A stretch of 46,265 nucleotides of DNA, taken from positions 1 to 46,265 of IMG/VR virus record IMGVR_UViG_3300018757_000033; one strand, written 5' to 3'. Source of the DNA: a virus. This document shows, in pieces, positions 41,183 to 46,265 of this stretch (positions within the stretch are counted from its first letter, which is position 1; each line of letters opens with the position of its first letter). The notes beneath the pieces are model-generated. The model was not told where the DNA came from, made no database searches, and worked only from the letters and a program-made list of their open reading frames with translations. The position numbers and the translations under genes are program-made.

Positions 41183-41402
41183 GCCGTTTCGCCTCCTGCA
41201 GTGCGGTCAACTCTCTGATACGCCACTCGATCTCATGTGCCAAATCTCGCTTATGCGCATCCAACTCTTCGCGCAGACGTTTCAGTCTGACGTATTCCAC
41301 ATCCACCGCGCGCCACTCGTCGTCCGTGGTTCGGAATTCCCGTTCCAAATTCGCCAACTCGCGCTGGAGATCAGCGATCTGAGAGGAAAGTGTTTTGTTC
41401 AT
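41166..41402 (-). CDS. Coiled-coil early protein
   Basis: 78 residues, ATG after GAAGGAGGACAAGCCC. Almost entirely coiled coil (IADLQRELANLEREFRTTDD, LKRLREELDAHKRDLAHEIE). Probable small multimeric early protein; function unknown. Confidence 0.6.
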   Translation of the reverse strand: MNKTLSSQIADLQRELANLEREFRTTDDEWRAVDVEYVRLKRLREELDAHKRDLAHEIEWRIRELTALQEAKRHAAIA

Positions 41403-41461
41403 GGGCTTGTCCTCCTTCGGCAGTCATGATAGACTACCAGTAACCGTATTTTTTAGTTTGA

Positions 41462-41614
41462 TCAGGCCGTCTGTTCGCTGCAGGCGGTCGTTTCTTTTTC
41501 AGCCATGTGTTCCAGTTCAACCATTTCTCCAAGCGTGATCACCTTGCGTCCCAACGGACGATCTGCGTCACATACCAACTCGATTACACCAGCTGCTGTT
41601 GTCAGATCTTTCAT
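41462..41614 (-). CDS. 50-residue early mini-protein
   Basis: ATG overlaps the upstream stop (GCATGA); MKDLTTAAGVIELVCDADRP followed by a short acidic helix. Part of the overlapping chain of small early genes. Unknown function. Confidence 0.55.
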   Translation of the reverse strand: MKDLTTAAGVIELVCDADRPLGRKVITLGEMVELEHMAEKETTACSEQTA

Positions 41615-41781
41615 GCACCTTTCTCCCCCTTCGCTTTGAGCTTCAGTTGAAACGCAATCAACCGGTTCACGTACTCCTCTGCCGCTTCTCTTCCACCTGG
41701 CCGCTTCATCATAGGTACCGCATCCTTCTCATAGGTGTTCGCCAAAATCTCAACCAGCCGTTCGTTCCAGGACTTCGTCAT
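41611..41781 (-). CDS. Small early protein
   Basis: 56 residues from the ATG after GGAGGGACAAGCCT and overlapping the upstream regulator gene's stop. MTKSWNERLVEILANTYEKD, then REAAEEYVNRLIAFQLKLKA: helical, basic end. Unknown. Confidence 0.55.
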   Translation of the reverse strand: MTKSWNERLVEILANTYEKDAVPMMKRPGGREAAEEYVNRLIAFQLKLKAKGEKGA

Positions 41782-42410
41782 AGGCTTGTCCCTCCTGCCA
41801 TAAGTGCTTCCTGCCTTTCGCGCCTCAGCAACTCGCGTGGGCAACTGACGACGATCTCCTGTGCCCGCGCTTCTACAAGCCAGTTGTGCTGATGGATTGC
41901 TGGATCTATCCCGTACTTCTCGTCCATCAGGATATGTACATCGTCACCGGCTTGGAAAAGGTCTTCGATTTGCTTGCCCAAGTGAGTCAGGATCCTTTCA
42001 TCCTCCTGTGAAACCGGTTGCCACGGACGCCTTCTGCGTTCCCATTCAATTGCTTCCCTGGCGGCCTCGATTACATCCTCACACTGCTTGATGAGGTTGT
42101 AGAGTCCGACGGTCAGGCTCACCATTAGTCGCGGATCGGTCGGCGGCGGTGCGTCTCCATACAGATGCTTGAGCATTCTTGTAGCTCGGTGGTTCCCGCA
42201 GGCTTGTACGAACGCTTCCGCGTCTTCCCTCAGCGGTGTTGCTCGCCCGTTGATCACATCTGAAACCCACCGCGCTGACCTCCCCAGCTTCTTACCGAGC
42301 GACTCGTACGTCATCTGTTCGCCTGTTCTTTGGTGGCGGAATGCGTATTCGCAGATGTCACTTATCCGCGACCGTGAGTAAAGACTTACCGGCGTGTTAC
42401 TGTTCCCCAT
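41778..42410 (-). CDS. XRE-type helix-turn-helix early regulator
   Basis: 210 residues, ATG after AGAGGAGAACAG. Helix-turn-helix near residues 32-60 (TYESLGKKLGRSARWVSDVI, NGRATP). The remaining 140 residues are helical (VGLYNLIKQCEDVIEAAREA) and may bind a partner or ligand. Larger than Cro-type regulators. Likely early-gene transcription regulator. Confidence 0.7.
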   Translation of the reverse strand: MGNSNTPVSLYSRSRISDICEYAFRHQRTGEQMTYESLGKKLGRSARWVSDVINGRATPLREDAEAFVQACGNHRATRMLKHLYGDAPPPTDPRLMVSLTVGLYNLIKQCEDVIEAAREAIEWERRRRPWQPVSQEDERILTHLGKQIEDLFQAGDDVHILMDEKYGIDPAIHQHNWLVEARAQEIVVSCPRELLRRERQEALMAGGTSL

Positions 42411-42458
42411 CTGTTCTCCTCTTTTCTACTTGGTTTTCAAGGTACGATGAGTATGTGC

Positions 42459-42776
42459 TCATCTTCCAGACTCTCCCTCGGCTTGCTGAGGGAATCTCTT
42501 TTTGTTTAGGTGCTCAGCAAAGGTAATCGCATCATGTGCTTGGATTTCTGTTACGGTCACGTTATTTAACGGTCCACGGGTATCCAGCCAGAGTTGCACG
42601 AACACCTTCATGTACCGGCAGTCAGCAACTAACACTTTTCGGACTGCTACTCCTTCTGTTGGCGGAAGAACTTCGTCTTTCAGTATCGCGTAGTCGACAC
42701 CCGCTTCTTGGAGGTCGGCGACGTATTCGGCAACCGCTTGTTCAAGCTGTGGGAATACCAGTGCTTGCTCAGGCAT
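42459..42776 (-). CDS. Conserved-looking early protein
   Basis: 105 residues, ATG after AAGGGGGTGAACACG. LVFPQLEQAVAEYVADLQEA, then VRKVLVADCRYMKVFVQLWL: alpha/beta. No recognised family. Confidence 0.55.
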   Translation of the reverse strand: MPEQALVFPQLEQAVAEYVADLQEAGVDYAILKDEVLPPTEGVAVRKVLVADCRYMKVFVQLWLDTRGPLNNVTVTEIQAHDAITFAEHLNKKRFPQQAEGESGR

Positions 42777-42781
42777 CGTGT

Positions 42782-42922
42782 TCACCCCCTTCGGATCAAC
42801 AAGAAAAAGAATTGACAACCGCTATTCACGATGTGAAGCAATTCCCATCCTTGCGCCAGCAACAGGTTCACTTCCGTATCGTTGTTGGTTTTACGTACTT
42901 GCTTGATGTCGGTAAAATCCAA
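42782..42922 (-). CDS. 46-residue DUF1737-like mini-protein
   Basis: TTG start behind AAAGGAGGTGTTCTTCC. NNDTEVNLLLAQGWELLHIV and CQFFFLLIRRG give the short beta-turn-beta pattern with the GWELL core typical of small DUF1737-like phage proteins. Confidence 0.55.
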   Translation of the reverse strand: MDFTDIKQVRKTNNDTEVNLLLAQGWELLHIVNSGCQFFFLLIRRG

Positions 42923-42951
42923 GGAAGAACACCTCCTTTCAGGCTTGTCTG

Positions 42952-43110
42952 TTAAGCGGTTTCTTCTTTTGCTGGCAACTCTGCGCCCGAGGTTTCTTGC
43001 TCCGGCTCAACCGGCGGTGCCTGCAGTACGACCTTTAATGCGTGAACCATTCGATCCATGTCCGGTTGGAACTCGCGATGCACTTCAATCCCTTTGGGTG
43101 GTTTGATCAT
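42952..43110 (-). CDS. 52-residue early mini-protein
   Basis: ATG after GGAGGTAAACG. MIKPPKGIEVHREFQPDMDR, a helical middle, then an acidic Pro/Glu-rich end. First small gene after the Cro-like regulator. Unknown. Confidence 0.55.
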   Translation of the reverse strand: MIKPPKGIEVHREFQPDMDRMVHALKVVLQAPPVEPEQETSGAELPAKEETA

Positions 43111-43123
43111 CGTTTACCTCCTG

Positions 43124-43339
43124 TCAGGCAGATTGTTCCTTAAAGGAACATTCATCCTTAAAAAAATTTGTCCACTTGAAACCAAGGGCTTTACCCATCA
43201 CTTTCGCTACCTTCACAGTCGGAGTTTTCGTGTTGTTTTCGATATGTGTGTAGTAACTTCTTGAGATACCACAAAGGTCAGCCGCCTGTTCTTGCGTTAG
43301 TCCCAAACTTTCGCGCTTTTCTTTAAGCCAGTCACGCAT
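43124..43339 (-). CDS. Cro-like XRE regulator
   Basis: 71 residues from the ATG after GGAGGTGAGTGTA; upstream in-frame codons run across the promoter. Helix-turn-helix LTQEQAADLCGISRSYYTHI and ENNTKTP are classical XRE. First gene of the leftward early operon, divergent from the CI-like repressor; an operator lies inside its 3' end. Confidence 0.82.
   Translation of the reverse strand: MRDWLKEKRESLGLTQEQAADLCGISRSYYTHIENNTKTPTVKVAKVMGKALGFKWTNFFKDECSFKEQSA
43135..43149. promoter_or_regulatory. Operator-like palindrome O4 inside the cro-like gene
   Basis: GTTCC-TTAAA-GGAAC, a perfect 15-bp palindrome matching the three operators in the regulatory region (GTTYC-N5-GNAAC). Confidence 0.5.
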
Positions 43340-43356
43340 TACACTCACCTCCAAAA

Positions 43357-43371
43357 GTTCCTTTGGGTAAC
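43357..43371. promoter_or_regulatory. Operator O3
   Basis: GTTCC-TTTGG-GTAAC, between the early -10 and the cro-like start; occupancy would block early leftward transcription. Confidence 0.6.
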
Positions 43372-43382
43372 TTCTTGATTTG

Positions 43383-43411
43383 ATTATATGTTCCCTACAG
43401 AAACATGTCAA
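43383..43411 (-). promoter_or_regulatory. Early leftward promoter
   Basis: Perfect sigma-A promoter: TTGACA (43406-43411), 17-base spacer, TATAAT (43383-43388), reading towards the cro-like gene. Operator O1 fills the spacer. Confidence 0.85.
43390..43404. promoter_or_regulatory. Operator O1 in early promoter spacer
   Basis: GTTCC-CTACA-GAAAC; the flanking bases also match O2 in inverted orientation (15 of 18 positions). Confidence 0.7.
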
Positions 43412-43446
43412 TACATATTTAATACTATTAGTAACATTCCTTTCAT

Positions 43447-43461
43447 GTTTCTGTCAGTAAC
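43447..43461. promoter_or_regulatory. Operator O2 beside repressor promoter
   Basis: GTTTC-TGTCA-GTAAC directly upstream of TATAAT at 43464-43469, the likely -10 of the rightward repressor promoter. Suits autoregulation of the repressor. Confidence 0.65.
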
Positions 43462-43499
43462 TTTATAATGTGTTTAGACTTGATGGGCTGGTGAATATT

Positions 43500-43868
43500 A
43501 TGGTATTTGCAAAAAGATTGAAAGCGGAGCGTGAAAAAAGAAAAGCAAAAGACCCGAAATGGACTCAAGGGTACGTTGCTGATCTTGTTGGTGTAGCCCG
43601 CCCTACTTACACCGCCTATGAAGCTGGCACTAAACAACCTCCTATGGAAACAATTAGCAAGCTTGCTGATCTTTTTGGTGTCTCAACTGATTATTTGCAT
43701 GGAAAAACGAACGATCCCTCCCCTTCCGCCAAAACGGAAAAGCCCGTGAACCGTGCTTTTCTGGAGCTGCCAGAGGATGTAACGGAGGAAGAAAAGGAGT
43801 TTCTGCAGGCGCAGCTTGATCTGCAGCTGGAGATATTCAGGAAGTTGAAGAGGAAAGGGACAAAATAA
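43500..43868 (+). CDS. CI-like XRE repressor
   Basis: 122 residues, ATG after GGTGAATATT. Helix-turn-helix at residues 20-55 (TQGYVADLVGVARPTYTAYE, AGTKQPP), then SKLADLFGVSTDYLHG. A short acidic helical C-terminus replaces the S24 protease, like ImmR-type repressors that are inactivated by an ImmA-type protease encoded nearby. Keeps the lytic promoter off. Confidence 0.83.
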   Translation: MVFAKRLKAEREKRKAKDPKWTQGYVADLVGVARPTYTAYEAGTKQPPMETISKLADLFGVSTDYLHGKTNDPSPSAKTEKPVNRAFLELPEDVTEEEKEFLQAQLDLQLEIFRKLKRKGTK

Positions 43869-43869
43869 T

Positions 43870-43891
43870 ACCCTGCTTAAAAAAGCAGGGT
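43870..43891 (+). terminator. Hairpin after the repressor gene
   Basis: ACCCTGCTT-AAAA-AAGCAGGGT, nine base pairs, no strong T tract. May attenuate readthrough into the following genes. Confidence 0.45.
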
Positions 43892-43955
43892 GATTAAATA
43901 TCTAATTATGGAAATCTTTCTTATCTTGTGTATCTTATGGAAATGGGGGAGCTTC

Positions 43956-44450
43956 ATGGTTATCACGGAACAGGAAGCTAATTACTTGATCGAATCTCCC
44001 AAGACAATCACAGAACAAATAAAATGGGTGGAAAAACCAAATAGGGAACAAATCTTTGAGTTCATTGTTGATGTTAATACAGATGCACCAAACACGAAGC
44101 TTACTCTTATTGTAAACCGCAATGAAAAAGTCCGAAAATTTTCTTTCACTTTGGTATATAATGGTACTGCAAGGATAAAGTCATTAGATATTGGTAAAGG
44201 CCACCGCAATCCACCTGACAGGCGTGAAAATGTCGGCAAAAAGCATAAACACACCTGGACCAATCAATGGCGAGATCAATGGGCATATGTTCCCGATGAT
44301 ATTACAGACGGAGCTCCATTCGAACAAGTGTTTCAAGAATTCCTTTTGGAGTGTAATATAAAATATACAGGGGTACTCCCCTCATTACCTGCATCTCAAC
44401 AGGAGGTGACATTTGATGATGAACTGTATGGAGATCAAGGAGTTTATTAA
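43956..44450 (+). CDS. DUF6978-like protein, first of pair
   Basis: 164 residues, ATG after GGGGGAGCTTC. TLIVNRNEKVRKFSFTLVYN, then GKGHRNPPDRRENVGKKHKH with clustered His/Lys and YVPDDITD look like the DUF6978 family (from memory). Overlaps the next gene by 35 bases, so the two are translated together. AT-rich. Pairing with a DUF1828 protein next to a phage repressor suggests a toxin-antitoxin or defence pair; unproven. Confidence 0.6.
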   Translation: MVITEQEANYLIESPKTITEQIKWVEKPNREQIFEFIVDVNTDAPNTKLTLIVNRNEKVRKFSFTLVYNGTARIKSLDIGKGHRNPPDRRENVGKKHKHTWTNQWRDQWAYVPDDITDGAPFEQVFQEFLLECNIKYTGVLPSLPASQQEVTFDDELYGDQGVY

Positions 44451-45198
44451 AGCATCGGCTGCTAACCTGTTTCGGTGTGAAACAGAGAATGGTTTCTTAA
44501 TTATAACTACCCCTTTCTCCTATCCGGATGGCGACGATATTGAGTTATTCATTGAATTCAAGGCAGATTATATGATCCTTTCTGACATGGGTGAAACACT
44601 AAGGTACTTGGATACCTATTTACTGGATACGTCCGCTACTGAAAAGAGAAAATCCATTATTACTGAGGTAATAAACTCAAACAACATTCGATTATCAAAA
44701 GGGATATTACATGCATTAATTCGTAATCCTGAGCGACTTTTAGAAGCAATGTTTAACATGAGCCAGGCTATAATTCGTATTTCCGACTTACTTTACACAA
44801 CGAAAAGTCATTCGGTTGCTGTCTTTGAAGAGGAAGTCAAAGCCTTCTTAGAAGATAATCAATTTGTTTATGAGCAAGATTATCCGGTCCAAACACGAAT
44901 GAATCAGTACACTATTGATTTTGCGATTGAGAGTAAGAGGGGATTACAACTATTAAAATTAGTGAATGCTCCAAAGAAACAAACGTCGAAACCTGCTATC
45001 GATCGCACATTACGTATTTGGTTCGAAATCGCAACTGATCTCGGCGAACAGTTTCCTTTACAAAATAGGCTTACATTACTCGATGACTCCTCTTATATTT
45101 GGAACCCAAAAGATTATTCCGTCATGGAAAGCCTATGCGTTGTCCATAAATGGGGCAATAAAGATTCGTTACTCCGCTCACTGCAGAAAGTATCATAA
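44416..45198 (+). CDS. DUF1828/DUF1829-like protein, second of pair
   Basis: 260 residues, ATG after AGGAGGTGACATTTG. N-terminal DUF1828 pattern (FLIITTPFSYPDGDDIELFI, YMILSDMGETLRYLD); C-terminal DUF1829-like part (YEQDYPVQTRMNQYTIDFAI, then LKLVNAPKK) has a nuclease-like beta-sheet feel but no certain active site. AT-rich. Followed by a hairpin. Candidate effector of the pair. Confidence 0.65.
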   Translation: MMNCMEIKEFIKASAANLFRCETENGFLIITTPFSYPDGDDIELFIEFKADYMILSDMGETLRYLDTYLLDTSATEKRKSIITEVINSNNIRLSKGILHALIRNPERLLEAMFNMSQAIIRISDLLYTTKSHSVAVFEEEVKAFLEDNQFVYEQDYPVQTRMNQYTIDFAIESKRGLQLLKLVNAPKKQTSKPAIDRTLRIWFEIATDLGEQFPLQNRLTLLDDSSYIWNPKDYSVMESLCVVHKWGNKDSLLRSLQKVS

Positions 45199-45199
45199 T

Positions 45200-45233
45200 A
45201 CCCACTTCTGTCTTAGTACAAATGGAAGTGGGT
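45200..45233 (+). terminator. Hairpin after DUF1828-like gene
   Basis: ACCCACTTC pairs with GAAGTGGGT over a 16-base loop, followed by TCTATT. It separates the pair from the ImmA-type gene. Confidence 0.5.
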
Positions 45234-45282
45234 TCTATTAGAATACTTAACAGAACATATGTTTGTGTTTTGGGGTGATTGC

Positions 45283-45909
45283 ATGCTGATTCCGTATCAA
45301 ACTACCATCCTGGAAGAGTGGGTCGAGGTACAGTACCACGCTCATGGGATCATTTCCCCTAATGATCTCACTATCGACAATGTAGCTAAATCGTTCAAAG
45401 CGGAAGTCATATACCTACCAGGTGCAAAAGAAGAAGCGATCTGGGATGATGAGATTGCTGCTATCTTCTTAAACCCGGACAAACCTCACGAAGAGGTACG
45501 TGAGGCCTTTTTCCATGAACTGTGCCACCCTTTGCGTCATGCTGGAGATCAGTTAATGCTCCCGCGTATCTTTCGTGAACTTCAAGAAACGCAAGCCAAT
45601 CAGTTCCAACTATACGCCTCCATGCCGTTTTTCATGGTGAAGGATATCAAGCTGCCGCCATATAAGAACGAGGCGATCGGCTTGCTGGCTCAGCAGTTCG
45701 GGGTTACACCGCGGCTTGCGAAGCGCCGGTTGGAACAGATTGAACGGCGAATTTATGAAGCAAAATCCCATCGAGAATTTGTCGTGCAACTTAAAAGTCG
45801 GTACAGAAAAGCCGATCCAACAAGCTGGACCGATGAGACCAAACGAATACTCCATAAATTAAATCGTCAATTAATTTCCAAAGGACAGAAAGGAATCGTC
45901 ATCCCCTAA
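45283..45909 (+). CDS. ImmA/IrrE-type metallopeptidase
   Basis: 208 residues, ATG after GGGGTGATTGC. Zinc motif HELCH in FFHELCHPLRHAGDQ with a downstream Glu region (LQETQANQFQLYAS). ImmA proteases cleave the ImmR/CI-type repressor upon DNA damage, which fits the protease-less repressor nearby. Ends with TAATG joined to the last gene. Confidence 0.85.
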   Translation: MLIPYQTTILEEWVEVQYHAHGIISPNDLTIDNVAKSFKAEVIYLPGAKEEAIWDDEIAAIFLNPDKPHEEVREAFFHELCHPLRHAGDQLMLPRIFRELQETQANQFQLYASMPFFMVKDIKLPPYKNEAIGLLAQQFGVTPRLAKRRLEQIERRIYEAKSHREFVVQLKSRYRKADPTSWTDETKRILHKLNRQLISKGQKGIVIP

Positions 45910-46265
45910 TGGCAGAAATTAAAGTGTATTACGACTATCATGACGGAAAACTTGCACCGATCTGGTACGTATTTAAATTCAAACGAGGCGTAGTCGATTG
46001 GGACAAGAGCAGGATCAACTTTCGGATAAATGCCCCTTTTGAACAAATGAACACCGAGGATTTCGATCAATCAACACAGGGTGTCTCGATCCTTGATTCT
46101 GACTTAACTGTGAACTCACATAAACCCGGCCATTTTAGTGTTGATCTTCAGGCTGTTAGGAAACGCGTTGAAACTGCATACGGAATTGATAGCTCTGATG
46201 TGGAGCAACTGGTAATCCAGGTATCCGACATCGAAGAAATCTTGCAAATGAATCCGTTCCGATGA
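45909..46265 (+). CDS. Unknown protein coupled to the ImmA-type gene
   Basis: 118 residues, start overlapping the previous stop (TAATG), stop at the last base of the window. MAEIKVYYDYHDGKLAPIWY then beta/alpha with FRINAPFEQMNTEDFDQST. No membrane segment or motif. The coupling suggests that it modulates or senses for the protease; unproven. Confidence 0.6.
   Translation: MAEIKVYYDYHDGKLAPIWYVFKFKRGVVDWDKSRINFRINAPFEQMNTEDFDQSTQGVSILDSDLTVNSHKPGHFSVDLQAVRKRVETAYGIDSSDVEQLVIQVSDIEEILQMNPFR

Overview
The window looks like a prophage, or a phage-plasmid, of a Gram-positive endospore-former (Bacillales-like). Strong AGGAGG-type ribosome binding sites, a PBSX/skin-type contractile-tail gene order and two Bacillus-type LexA boxes support this. 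No host housekeeping gene, tRNA or integrase is visible, so the species and the mode of maintenance stay open.

Layout. (1) 1-2.9 kb, rightward and GC-rich: a small DNA-binding-like protein, a VirB2/TrbC-like two-helix membrane protein and a large HerA/FtsK/VirD4-like ATPase, closed by a bidirectional terminator. This is conjugation-type, not phage-type, content. (2) 2.9-6.3 kb, accessory: a LexA-box gene, an AT-rich two-gene pair (unknown 329-aa protein plus four-helix membrane protein), a LexA-box operon of a LexA-like winged-helix protein and a YolD-like protein, and small genes. (3) 6.3-29.9 kb, leftward late operon. In transcription order: TerS, TerL, portal, minor head protein, XkdF-type protease/scaffold, capsid, connectors, sheath, tube, frameshifted tail chaperone, tape measure, XkdP-XkdT baseplate proteins, tail fibre with poly-glycine tip, papain-like hydrolase, XhlA, amidase, LLH holin and a GPGY-repeat protein. 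It ends in a strong terminator. An AT-rich lipoprotein gene with its own promoter and terminator sits inside the tail genes. (4) 30-33.3 kb: AT-rich membrane cargo gene, decayed small ORFs, the Xpf-like late sigma factor and small early proteins. (5) 33.3-43.3 kb, leftward early region: C5 methyltransferase, RusA, antirepressor, DnaD-like initiator with embedded iterons, RecT, YqaJ exonuclease, an HNH gene flanked by strongly folding RNA, many tiny overlapping ORFs, and a Cro-like regulator. (6) 43.3-46.3 kb, rightward lysogeny region: CI-like repressor, a DUF6978/DUF1828-like pair, an ImmA/IrrE metallopeptidase and an unknown partner.

How it works together. The divergent 43.34-43.50 kb region is the lysis/lysogeny switch: a perfect TTGACA-17-TATAAT leftward promoter carries a 15-bp operator in its spacer, with matching operators around it. 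ImmA and the antirepressor are the likely inactivators of the repressor. Leftward early transcription would make the recombination, replication and Xpf proteins, and Xpf would then switch on packaging, head, tail and lysis genes. AT-rich cargo islands (3.4-4.9, 18.3-18.9, 30.0-30.6, 35.0-35.2 and 43.9-45.2 kb), mostly membrane-anchored, interrupt this backbone and are the best places to look for new superinfection or defence functions. The structured RNA around the HNH gene and the GPGY-repeat protein are the least explained parts.
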